Shown here: positions 55,113-64,000 of the stretch, piece by piece
How the letters are laid out: every line of letters begins with the position of its first letter
How positions within the stretch are numbered: position 1 is the stretch's first letter
Assembly: GCF_030035675.1 (NCBI RefSeq)
Contig: NC_084482.1
Span: 74,251,120 to 74,315,119 of the forward strand
From: Rhineura floridana
Taxonomy: Eukaryota; Chordata; Lepidosauria; Squamata; Rhineuridae
Reading direction: 5' to 3'
DNA length: 64,000 nt
Position numbers and translations under genes: made by a program
Notes under the pieces: generated by a model
Seen by the model: the letters and a program-made list of their open reading frames with translations, nothing else
What the model was told of the DNA's origin: nothing
Database searches by the model: none

Positions 55113-56260
55113 TGCTTGTATTCTACACAATCTATATCCTTCAAATCAAGCATGTGGTACAACCGTAAAAACCAGACCTGTGACAGAGTGTAGAATGGGG
55201 CTACAGAAAAAGCCATGTTAGAATAAAGATTTCTGACAGTCTGCTGTGGCAAGCAATTCTTGATTGAGGAGAGAATGATTTGATTCTCAGGCTTTTCTCT
55301 TTATGAATCCAATATATCTGGTACAATGCCCTAGCTATGCACACAGGCTGGAATTGCCCTCTGAGATCTACGAAGAGTAGATTGAAAATTTCTCCCATCT
55401 CTCACCTTTACTTCCATTTCCTGGGTTGAAACATGTCTATGGCTCTTCTCTCCAGGCACTCCTTTGCATGCATGTTGAATGTACTCATATCCTAAATGTC
55501 AAAACTGCCCCTACAGGTGGGACCAACCCCACATGGCAGACCTGATTGGAGGATCCCCTTCTAGTTATTCCACAATGGTAAAAGTGGGGATGATTCTGTA
55601 TGAAAATTTATCATTTACTGAACATCAGGTGTGATCTTTGCACCTCTCAGGAAAGTTTGAGTTTCTTTTTTAGATTGTTGAATGTGGATTGTTTCTTTCT
55701 AAGGTACCTCTTTTCTTCCTAAGCCTTAATCTTGATAGTTTTTTTGGAACCTGGGAATTGGTTGTATACTTTTCACAACCCAAGGATCTTTCCCTTGCGT
55801 AGCAGGCAAGCAAACATATGAATACAAATAGCAGACTACACTTGCACCAGGAAGTAAAGGGAAAGCAAACTGAACTTGCTCAGCAGTGACAGGGAAATTA
55901 GGTGGCAGTTGTCCTCTCCAGGGCTGAAAGTTAGCCTGTAACTCCTCGAGTTCTTCTGATTTAGGAGCTAGGTTCAAGTGAGGTGATGGGGTATTTCAAG
56001 GCAGTCGGCCATCTCCGCAGCCAGTTCAACTGAACTGGGTGAGGCTTCTGAATAAATACATTTAAGCTCAGGCTGCATGTGCTAAATATCCAGCAGAAAA
56101 TGTAGATCAAGTTGTAAAACCCAGATTGCCAAGTAGTTACCATGGTTGGTAGGATTCAAATATTGTATCTTGAGAGCTGTGCTTTCCCATGACTTTTAAA
56201 TAGTAAACAAGAATATTTCCCCCACCTCCCTGAGCAGTGAGGGATTAGAGATGGGGTGGG
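55113..56260. other. No gene recognised
   Basis: Minus-strand frames at 55726-55977 and 55961-56143 are open but have no domain, start context or splice support that I trust. Confidence 0.35.
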
Positions 56261-56264
56261 TGCT

Positions 56265-56379
56265 TGACTCATTTGTGGCTTGTTTGGATAAAAGAGAAGC
56301 TGATAACGACAGAAAGCAAGCACAAGTTTCTGGATTGTATCTGTCCTGAGAACTATTACTGGAGCAGTCTCACCCCACC
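56265..56379 (+). promoter_or_regulatory. Promoter-like region before the 56380 exon
   Basis: A perfect AP-1 site TGACTCA (56265-56271), a TATA-like GATAAAAG (56287-56294) and a GATAA word near 56302 lie 115-80 bp before the ATG. The spacing would place a transcription start near 56315-56325. Confidence 0.4.
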
Positions 56380-56482
56380 ATGGATGACAACTATCAGAAT
56401 GAAGACTACTACAATGATGATAAGTCAGAGAAATTGTCCCACACCAGGGAAGTACATTCCAAGTCAGAACATATTACAGCAG
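56380..56482 (+). CDS. Candidate first coding exon of a small membrane protein
   Basis: ATG in the context CACCATGG opens a frame of 34 codons ending in a phase-1 donor, GCAG|GTAATG. The peptide starts MDDNYQNEDYYNDDKSEK and continues LSHTREVHSKSEHITA. It is short, acidic and rich in tyrosine, like the cytoplasmic tail of a type II lectin-like receptor. TRAPPC5 lies 5 kb upstream, and in mammals the lectin-like genes FCER2, CLEC4G and CD209 follow TRAPPC5. A possible next exon starts at 56853 after a strong pyrimidine tract and adds AIHVDMSQRPTFALQSRELQ, but it soon meets a stop. No membrane span was found, so the gene call is tentative. Confidence 0.4.
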
Positions 56483-57399
56483 GTAATGGGGAGGATGAGA
56501 AGAAATTCTCAAAACATTGCTCTAGTTCTGTGATAAAGTGTTGTGTTCTCACAACAGAAGCAAAATGAAGTATGTGTCCTAGCTAGTCAAGGAGTCTTAT
56601 TCCCAAGTAAAGTTTGGCACTCCACCCAACTGGAACCACAGTTCTTCAAGAGCAATCAGATGTCTTGCTGCAGAACCCAGAAGTTATTGTGGAATTGTTT
56701 AGAAAGATTTCAAGAAACAGGAGCACTTTACAGTGTGGGCTAGTTAATATCAGCTGCTTTCTTGCAAATGTTTAGCTATCTGTGTAAACTTTCTTAATAT
56801 GTTTGCTAAATAGCATCAGCTCTCATTATTCAATTTTTTTCTCAATTTTTAGCCATCCACGTTGATATGTCTCAAAGGCCTACATTTGCACTGCAGAGCA
56901 GAGAGCTTCAGTACCATGGGGACTGAGTGATGGGTATCTGTCTAGATGCAACCTAGATAAAGAGGCACAAGCGGCCCACAGCTCTGCAATATATTTATTG
57001 GGTTTTTTTTAATGATGAACATTTGGGCCAACTGTCTGGGTGTAAAACCAACTGGCAAAAGTCAGAGGCAATGTCTAAGGATGACTACCAGTCTGCAGTC
57101 ATCATATTGGCTGGCCATTTATGGGACATGGGGAGGTTACTATATCTGAGCCTCCTTGTCCCCAAACAGGTAAACTAAGCCATTAAACTCAATTTTAAGA
57201 ACATAAGAAGAGCCTGCTGGATCAGGCCAGTGGCCCATCTAGTCCAGCATCCTGTTTTCACAGTGGCCAACCAGGTGCCTGGGGGAAGCCCGCAAGCAGG
57301 ACCCGAGTGCAAGAACACTCTCCCCTCCTGAGGCTTCCGGCAACTGGTTTTCAGAAGCATGCTGCCTCTGACTAGGGTGGCACAGCACAGCCATCACGG

Positions 57400-59544
57400 C
57401 TAGTAGCCATTGATAGCCCTGTCCTCCATGAATTTGTCTAATCTTTTAAAGCAGTCCAAGCTGGTGGCCATGACTGCATCTTGTGGGAGCAAATTCCATA
57501 GTTTAACTATGCGCTGAGTAAAGAAGTACTTCCTTTTGTCTGTCCTGAATCTTCCAACATTCAGCTTCTTTGAATGTCCACAAGTTCTAGTATTATGAGA
57601 GAGGGAGAAGAACTTTTCTCTATCCACTTTCTCAATGCCATGCATAATTTTATACACTTCTATCATGTCTCCTCTGACCCGCCTTTTCTCTAAACTAAAA
57701 AGCCCCAAATGCTGCAACCTTTCCTCGTAAGGGAGTCGCTCCATCCCCTTGATCATTCTGGTTGCCCTCTTCTGAACCTTTTCCAACTCTATAATATCCT
57801 TTTTGAGATGAGGCGACCAGAACTGTACACAGTATTCCAAATGCGGCCGCACCATAGATTTATACAACGGCATTATGATATCGGCTGTTTTATTTTCAAT
57901 ACCTTTCCTAATTATCGCTAGCATGGAATTTGCCTTTTTCACAGTTGCCGCACACTGGGTCGACATTTTCATCGTGCTGTCCACTACAACCCCGAGGTCT
58001 CTCTCCTGGTCGGTCACCGCCAGTTCAGACCCCATGAGCGTATATGTGAAATTAAGATTTTTTGCTCCAATATGCATAATTTTACACTTGTTTATATTGA
58101 ATTGCATTTGCCATTTTTCCGCCCATTCACTCAGTTTGGAGAGATCTTTTTGGAGCTCTTCACAATCCCTTTTTGTTTTAACAACCCTGAACAATTTAGT
58201 GTTGTCAGCAAACTTGGCCACTTCACTGCTCACTCCTAATTCTAGGTCATTAATGAACAAGTTGAAAAGTACAGGTCCCAATACCGATCCTTGAGGGACT
58301 CCACTTTCTACAGCCCTCCATTGGGAGAACTGTCCGTTTATTCCTACTCTCTGCTTTCTGCTTCTTAACCAATTCCTTATCCACAAGAGGACCTCTCCTC
58401 TTATTCCATGACTGCTAAGCTTCCTCAGAAGTCTTTGGTGAGGTACCTTGTCAAACGCTTTTTGAAAGTCTAAGTACACTATGTCCACTGGATCACCTCT
58501 ATTTATATGCTTGTTGACACTCTCAAAGAATTCTAATAGGTTACTGAGACAGGACTTTCCCTTGCAGAAGCCATGCTGGCTCTGCTTCAGCAAGGCTTGC
58601 TCTTCTATGTGCTTAGTTAATCTAGCTTTAATCATACTTTCTACCAGTTTTCCAGGGACAGAAGTTAAGCTAACTGGCCTGTAATTTCCGGGATCCCCTC
58701 TGGATCCCTTTTTGAATATTGGCATTACATTTGCCACTTTCCAGTCCTCAGGCATGGAGGAGGACCCGAGGGACAAGTTACATATTTTAATTAGCAGATC
58801 AGCAATTTCACCTTTGAGTTCTTTGAGAACTCTCGGGTGGATGCCATCCGGGCCCGGTGATTTGTCAGTTTTTATATTGTCCATTAAGCCTAGAACTTCC
58901 TCTCTCGTTACCACTATTTGTCTCAGTTCCTCAGAATCCCTTCCTGCAAATGTTAGTTCAGGTTCAGGGATCTGCCCTATATCTTCCACTGTGAAGACAG
59001 ATGCAAAGAATTCATTTAGCTTCTCTGCAATCTCCTTATCGTTCTTTAGTACACCTTTGACTCCCTTATCATCCAAGGGTCCAATCGCCTCCCTAGATGG
59101 TCTCCTGCTTTGAATGTATTTATAGAATTTTTTGTTGTTGGTTTTTATGTTCTTAGCAATGTGCTCCTCAAATTCTTTTTTAGCATCCCTTATTGTCTTC
59201 TTGCATTTCTTTTGCCAGAGTTTGTGTTCTTTTTTATTTTCTTCATTCGGACAAGACTTCCATTTTCTGAAGGAAGACTTTTTGCCTCTAAGACCTTCCT
59301 TGACTTTGCTCGTTAACCATGCTGGCATCTTCTTGGCCCTGGCGGTACCTTTTCTGATCTGCGGTATGCACTCCAGTTGAGCTTCTAATATAGTGTTTTT
59401 AAACAACTTCCAAGCATTTTCGAGTGATGTGACCCTCTGGACTTTGTTTTTCAGCTTTCTTTTTACCAATCCCCTCAATTTTTGTGAAGTTTCCTCTTTT
59501 GAAGTCAATTGTGACCGTGTTGGATTTTCTTGGCAATTGGCCAT
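57400..59544 (-). pseudogene. CR1 ORF2, linker and reverse transcriptase
   Basis: A 2.1-kb open frame reads through KRKLKNKVQRVTSLENAWKL, a Lys-rich linker (KKMPAWLTSKVKEGLRGKKS), KSPGPDGIHPRVL, YLDFQKAFDKVPHQRLL, GVPQGSVLGPVLFN and KFADNTKLF, and ends 'FMEDRAINGY'. The RT catalytic box is FADN rather than FADD because GAC reads AAC near 58209, a change expected to abolish catalysis. The copy at 6598 keeps FADD. Upstream, the frame is offset by one base from the endonuclease, at an A run near 59487 that has one A too many. Confidence 0.93.
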
Positions 59545-60289
59545 TTACATGTATGTTTAATTTAATAGCACTGTGGTCACTGCTCCCAATCGGTTCAACA
59601 ACACTTACATCTCGCACCAGGTCCCGGTCCCCACTGAGGATTAAGTCCAGGGTTGCCGTCCCTCTGGTCGGTTCCATGACCAACTGGTCTAGGGAATAGT
59701 CATTTAGAATATCTAGAAACTTTGCTTCTTTGTCATGACTGGAACACATATGCGGCCAGTCTATGTCCGGGTAGTTGAAGTCACCCATTACTACCACATT
59801 TCCTAGTTTGGATGCTTCCTCAATTTCATATCTCATCTCAAGGTCTCCCTGAGCATTTTGATCAGGGGGACAATAGATCGTTCCCAGTATTAAGTCCCTC
59901 CTGGGGCACGGTATCACCACCCACAACGATTCTGTGGAGGAGTCTGCCTCTTTTGGGGTTTCGAGCTTGCTGGATTCAATGCCTTCTTTCACGTATAGAG
60001 CGACTCCGCCACCAATACGTCCTTCCCTGTCCTTCCGATATAGTTTATATCCAGGGATAACCGTATCCCACTGGTTTTCTCCATTCCACCAGGTCTCCGT
60101 TATGCTCGCTATATCAATGCTCTCCTCTAAGACCAAGCACTCCAGTTCTCCCATCTTGGTTCGGAGGCTCCTAGCATTAGCGTACAGGCACTTGTAAGCA
60201 GTGTCTCTCTTCAAGTGTCTTTGGCACTTGTGGTTAGGCCTGTGGTAATTTTCCTCTTCTGAATTTATATCCTGTGCCCCTGCTCTCAC
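59470..60289 (-). pseudogene. CR1 ORF2, AP-endonuclease domain
   Basis: The N-terminal part of ORF2 reads CLYANARSLRTKMGELE, ITETWWNGENQWDTVIPGY, IGGGVALYVKEG, GTIYCPPDQNAQGD, VVMGDFNYPDIDWP, a long ATLDLILS block and IGSSDHSAIKLNI. This is the APE-type endonuclease that nicks the target DNA. Catalytic N, E, D-N and SDH positions are all present. Apart from the frame slip at its end the domain is intact. Confidence 0.93.
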
Positions 60290-60411
60290 AATGCCTACTT
60301 CTAGGCCTACCCCTTTTAAAATTTCATCATTTCTTTGGTTTTTATCCCAGGGGGGAGGTTTATTCCGAACCGGACCTTCCTCGGCTCCTGTTGGGTTTCC
60401 CCCCTCAATCA

Positions 60412-61310
60412 GTTTAAAAGCTGCTCTGCTACCTTCTTAATTTTAAGTGCCAGCAGTCTGGTTCCATTCTGGTTCAAGTGGAGCCCATCCCTTTTGTACA
60501 GGCCCGGCTTGTCCCAAAATGTTCCCCAGTGCCTAACAAATCTAAACCCTTCCACCCGACACCATCGTCTCATCCACGCATTGAGACTGCAAAGCTGGGC
60601 CTGTCTGGCTGGTCCTGCGTGTGGAACCGGTAGCATTTCAGAGAAAGCCACCTTGGAGATCCTGGCTTTCAGCATCCTACCTAACAACCTAAATTTTGCT
60701 TCCAGGACCTCACGGCGCATTTCCCCATGTCGTTGGTGCCAACGTGCACCACGACCACTGACTCCTCCCCAGCACTGTCTACCAAACTATCTAAACGACG
60801 GGCGATATCCGCAACCTTCGCACCAGGCAGGCAAAACACCTTGCGGTCTACACGCCTATCACACACCCCACTGTCTATGTTCCTAATGATCGAATCACCC
60901 ACTACAAGGATCCCTCCACCCCCTGGAGATATATCCTCCGCACGAGAGGATAGCTGCTCATCCCCCAAGGAATGGGACCCTTCTAAGGGATCGTTTCCCT
61001 CTTCCTCAGCTGGATGCTCTCCTTCCCCGAGACCATCGTTCTCCATGATAGCAGGAGAGTTATCATCGCTGGAGTGGGACACAGCTATAACGTCCCTGAA
61101 GGCCTCCTCCACACACCTCTCTGCCTCTCTCAGCTTTTCCAGGTCTGCCACCTTGGCCTCAAGGAAATGAAGTCGTTCCCGGAGAGCCAGGAGCTCATTG
61201 CACCGAGAGCACACCCACGACTGCTGTCCAACAGGCAGATAGTCGTACATGCTGCAGGCTGTGCAAAACACTGGAAAGCCTCCACACGCCTGCTGGCTTC
61301 TTACCTGCAT
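60412..61310 (-). pseudogene. CR1 ORF1 with zinc-finger and SGNH esterase domain
   Basis: It starts at an ATG (MQVRSQQACGG). First comes a cysteine motif (CTACSMYDYLP then WVCSRCNELL), then a coiled-coil-like LRERLHFLEAKVADLEKLRE, an acidic linker and an SGNH-hydrolase fold: ILVVGDSIIRNID (block I), VVVHVGTNDMGK (block III) and RDGLHLNQNG (block V, with the catalytic D-x-x-H). ORF1 esterases of this kind are known from CR1 and help RNA-protein particle formation, possibly by membrane or lipid contact. One base slip near 60700 separates block III from the C-terminal part. Catalytic residues are all visible. Confidence 0.9.
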
Positions 61311-61800
61311 AGTTTTGTTTGAGGTTTATTACGTCAATAGGTTGGAGACTGTGGTTTAGTTGAGGTCAGGGAACAGAAGGGCAGAGTAGGGGACCCTGGC
61401 CTCCTCGCCCTGCTGCCAAACTCGCTCTGCTGCTTAACTTGCCTTGACGCTTTGTCAGCTGGGGCCTTGATGCTTCGTCAGCTGGGGCTCCCTCTAGCTT
61501 GTGGAGCATGCTCCCTCGCTAGGTGCTCTGACTTTATATGTGTGGCTGGTTCCTCCCAGCTACTGCTGCCAGCCAATGATGTGTTACTTGAGGCTGATGG
61601 CTCAACTATCAGCTGGGGCTTAACTCTTTAGTATTATCTCAGGCTTCCTTCCTTTGAAGGCAGGAAGGCAGGCTTCCTTCCTGAGCGAGGGGCGGGGCTG
61701 TTTAAGCTTTTGGCTGCTTTTAATCTCAGCAAGGGGCTGCGACTTCCAGGCAAGTCTTTTGTGTTTGTTGTTTTCCCACCTAGAACAGCCTGACCTTTCT
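61311..61800 (-). promoter_or_regulatory. CR1 5' UTR / internal promoter
   Basis: GC-rich sequence upstream of ORF1 contains a GC box (GGGGCGGGGC at 61689-61698 on the plus strand) and repeated 'gtcagctggggc' words (61456, 61480, 61610). This fits an internal RNA polymerase II promoter of a LINE. The exact 5' end is uncertain. Confidence 0.6.
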
Positions 61801-61944
61801 TTAACCTAGGGAAACAGAGCTTGTGGTTGTGTTTCACAAATTTTGGGGGGAAATATTCACAAAAGTGAAGACTGACTGGGAACACTGATCTGGACTAGTG
61901 ATGAGCCTATCTGGAAAAATAAATGCAATTCAAACGGAACATTT

Positions 61945-62310
61945 TAGTAGTTGTCATATGTTCTCCAACACATGTCTCAGTGTTCCCCAAAGGTATTTCA
62001 CTCAAATCGACCAGCTTTTCAGCAAGTTCTTGTGTGGTCTAGGCCCTTTATTGTCTATGACAATATGTAAATGCCAATATCTCAAGGAGGCTTAGGTCTC
62101 CCAAACCTGAGAGGGTATCATAACAAGGGTGAACGCAAGACATTGGTTAATGGAGGCAGATTCTGATATTCCTTTATGGCTTGAAATAGAGCAATATCAA
62201 GGGTCACAGCATTAACCTCTACTTACTAAGATGGCCCACTCAGTATACTGCTACTCTTAGGGCAATTAGACAAGCTTAGATGGTAACTGTGGCCCAGCTC
62301 CATTTTTGAC
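61945..62310 (+). repeat. L1-like ORF2 C-terminal remnant
   Basis: In one frame the sequence contains 'QGGLGLPNLRGYHNKG' and nearby W and E residues, the conserved 'GGLGLPdfr.Yy.A' region near the end of L1-type ORF2. Stops interrupt it. It is a short, old fragment. Confidence 0.55.
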
Positions 62311-62562
62311 CCATATGTCCATTCTGATCTTGTTTGGGGTAACCCTCATATTGTTACAGCCCACAAGCCAACCCTATGAAAGTGTAGAAGTGGAGGAGGC
62401 ATCCATTACAGGTTTTGTTCCAGGATAAGAACTTTAAAGGAGGAGTTCCCAAACTGGTTTGTGGACCACTGGTGGGTGGCCTGTGAGCTTCATTCAGGTG
62501 GTCCACAGCATGTCTGTGGATTTCTGATTGGAGATAGGGGTTGTCACATCCATTGCATCAAA

Positions 62563-62893
62563 TATTCATATTATACAGCCATGAGAGTGGCCAGCATGGA
62601 ATTTTTGCGTTCCACAATGTGAAATTGAAAATATCCCCTCATGCCATTCTGCTACTTCCCATAAACTCATTTTAAAAAAAACCTCACAAAACGTATGGTC
62701 CCGAACTCAGAAAACATTTGCTTAACAACCCTCTACATTTTCATGGCGATACACAAAACAGAGAGAATCAAGAGTTCAAAGTGTAAAATTGGGGGGGGGG
62801 GAACAGACCCCTGTTGGACTTTTTTCTGTCAGTGGTTTCATAATTTGTTGAAATTAATTAAAAATTAGCCATGTTTACAGAGTACCTACTCTT
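62563..62893. repeat. Unclassified dispersed repeat, copy 2
   Basis: This is the uninterrupted counterpart of 44031-44730: 'attatacagcca', 'gcgttccacaatgtgaaatt', 'ttgcttaacaaccctct', 'ttttcatggcgatac' and 'cataatttgttgaaatt'. It lacks the MITE present in the other copy. Confidence 0.7.
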
Positions 62894-63000
62894 GTGCTGG
62901 ATCAGGCTGGCAGCCCATTTGGTCCAACATCTTGTTCTCACAGTGGCCAACCAACACTGAATTTCAAACTGTTGTAACCTTTCCTGGGACGAGCTGGTGA
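62893..63000 (-). repeat. CR1 3' end scrap, antisense
   Basis: 'tgctggatcaggctggcagc' and 'ccatttggtccaacatcttg' then 'cacagtggccaaccaa' are the antisense CR1 3' UTR. 'gttgtaacctttcctgg' comes from the end of ORF2. Confidence 0.8.
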
Positions 63001-63003
63001 AGG

Positions 63004-63062
63004 ATGGGTGATGGTGGTGGTGGTAGTGGTGATGGTGGTGGTAGTAGTAGTAGTAATAAATA
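63004..63062. repeat. GGT/AGT trinucleotide microsatellite
   Basis: Imperfect (GGT)n runs into (AGT)n. Confidence 0.95.
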
Positions 63063-63690
63063 TTCTGAGATTTAGTTTATATTCACTTCTGCCAAAGTGA
63101 GAGCCTTCTGGGGCCTATGGGAAAGGAAGGAACCACCCTTACTCAGAAGTGCTGTTTTGGCCTCTTAGCATGTAATGGTAAGGCAAGCTTTGATGTTATC
63201 AATATCTTGTTAACCAGAGAAACCTAAAAAAGAAAGTTATTTCTGACAGTATATGGGGCGTGTAATTCAACATATCTTTGTCTCTCTGTACTTCCTAATA
63301 TAATGTTCCTGCTATAAAATTTGTGGATGGGCTGCTGTGGGACTACATAGAACAGGGGCATTGTAGGGTGTAGCGGCAGCACATCCTCTCTTGGGCCACG
63401 GGAAGTTCTGCCCAGGTCTCTGCTTTCTTCAACCAGAAATACTAGCTTTTTTCTAAAACTGTGAGGATTAGAACAGACATTATTTCTGCTGAGGTTCTAT
63501 AAACCTAGGATGTCGGAGTCCATCCCTTAATTATTCCTATGAAAAGCTGATGTGATAGAATTTACAAATAAGCCCATTTAAAATTCCAGTGTATTGTTAT
63601 CTTTTATCCCCTGGGAAAGTTATTATAAGCCAAATAGCATGCTTAACAGAAAATATTTAATTTTAGATTGTTCTTAGCATGCGGCCACTC
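63063..63690. other. No recognised feature
   Basis: Unique-looking sequence without a supported gene or repeat. Confidence 0.35.
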
Positions 63691-63694
63691 ACAA

Positions 63695-63903
63695 ATTAAG
63701 CCATTGAAGGGACCATAAGTCATTGGTAAAGGAGCTGCTTTTTCATGCAGAAGGTGCACGGTTCAGTCCCCAGCATCTCTAGGTAGGGCTGGGAGGGACT
63801 GCTTGCCTCTGAAACCTTGGAGAGCTGCTGCTAGACATTGAAGACAGTACTGAGTTAGATGGACCAAGGGTCTGACTCAGTTTAAGGCAGCTTCCCATGT
63901 TCC
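63695..63903 (+). repeat. tRNA-derived SINE, 5'-truncated or diverged
   Basis: The head has a worn A-box region ('cattggtaaaggagctgc') and a B box ('ggttcagtccccagc'). The body continues 'gagagctgctgctagacatt', 'tgagttagatggaccaaggg' and the end 'aaggcagcttcccatgttcc', a common squamate tRNA SINE. RNA polymerase III transcription is implied by the promoter boxes. It is not a functional tRNA gene. Confidence 0.85.
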
Positions 63904-63906
63904 TTC

Positions 63907-64000
63907 TGGGGAAGAGCTATAGCTTAGTGGTAGAGCATCAGCTTTGTATGCAGAAGGTCCCTGGTTCAGTCCTTGGTGTTTCCATGTAGGACTAGGAGAG
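63907..64000 (+). repeat. tRNA-derived SINE, cut by the window edge
   Basis: 'tagcttagtggtagagcatc' (A box) and 'ggttcagtccttgg' (B box) begin a second copy of the same SINE family directly after the first. It runs off the window. Confidence 0.9.

Larger units (their letters stand above)
57196..61800 (-). mobile_element. CR1 LINE, essentially full length
   Basis: Read on the minus strand: a GC-rich 5' UTR (61311 to about 61800), ORF1 (61310 to about 60412), ORF2 with endonuclease and RT (60289-57400), then the 3' UTR ending in TTCTTATGTTCTTA. At about 4.6 kb it has the expected CR1 length. Single-base slips split ORF1 (near 60700) and ORF2 (near 59487), and the RT active site is altered, so it is inactive as it stands. 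Near identity to the copy at 6598-8660 shows the family was active recently. Confidence 0.95.

Noticed and set aside
60335-61322. Plus-strand frames of up to 183 codons opposite CR1 ORF1
   Set aside because: They are antisense shadows of ORF1, which shows clear domain motifs on the minus strand.
63907-64000. A tRNA gene
   Set aside because: The A and B boxes are there, but the flanking body is SINE sequence and no cloverleaf acceptor stem forms.

Overview
The window looks like squamate reptile DNA, most likely a lizard. It carries the retroelement mix typical of that group: CR1 LINEs ending in TTCTTATG repeats, an L2-type LINE, a nearly full-length BovB LINE, a BovB-tailed tRNA SINE, Penelope-like sequence, and hAT-like and TA-flanked miniature DNA transposons. 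AT-rich intergenic DNA and spliced genes fit a vertebrate. No prokaryotic gene, CRISPR array or rRNA is seen.

Host genes are sparse. The certain one is TRAPPC5: a GC-rich promoter near 49 kb, one 5'UTR intron, a single coding exon at 50781-51347 and a poly(A) signal at 52367. On the minus strand, two exons (23413-23523 and 20503-20636) splice in frame and encode the cytoplasmic tail and membrane anchor of a single-pass membrane protein. A DYENV motif and the closeness to TRAPPC5 make an MCEMP1-like gene the best guess. On the plus strand, 56380-56482 looks like the first coding exon of another small membrane protein, with a TATA-like box, an AP-1 site, a good start context and a splice donor. 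A VWA-like terminal exon may lie at 12983-13190.

Layout. 1-2617: no recognisable gene. 2786-16940: two long inverted arms, each with a similar terminus, about 0.8 kb of unique sequence and an array of about 187-bp satellite units, around an 8-kb interior. The interior holds a CR1, two LTR fossils, a Penelope-like element with two hammerhead-ribozyme-like motifs, the VWA-like exon and a SINE inside an L2 tail. It reads best as one giant foldback-type element of about 14 kb that later collected insertions; an array-borne solo LTR in the left arm itself carries a hairpin MITE. 17-30 kb: a hAT-type element with an 8-bp target duplication, the MCEMP1-like gene with a 1.6-kb DNA transposon in its intron, and a second copy of that transposon interrupted by a solo LTR and a LINE. 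30-41 kb: a nearly complete L2 that split a MITE, a third copy of the transposon, BovB, and a solo LTR inside an antisense L2 tail. 41-48 kb: old SINE, LINE and MITE debris and an unusual polypyrimidine array. 48.6-52.4 kb: TRAPPC5. 57.2-61.8 kb: an almost complete CR1 on the minus strand with both ORFs. 61.9-64 kb: L1-like and SINE remnants.

The host genes do not form an operon or a visible pathway. The MCEMP1-like gene and the 56-kb exon would both fit the myeloid-receptor and lectin neighbourhood that flanks TRAPPC5 in mammals. Most of the remaining sequence is nested transposable elements, and the nesting gives relative ages.
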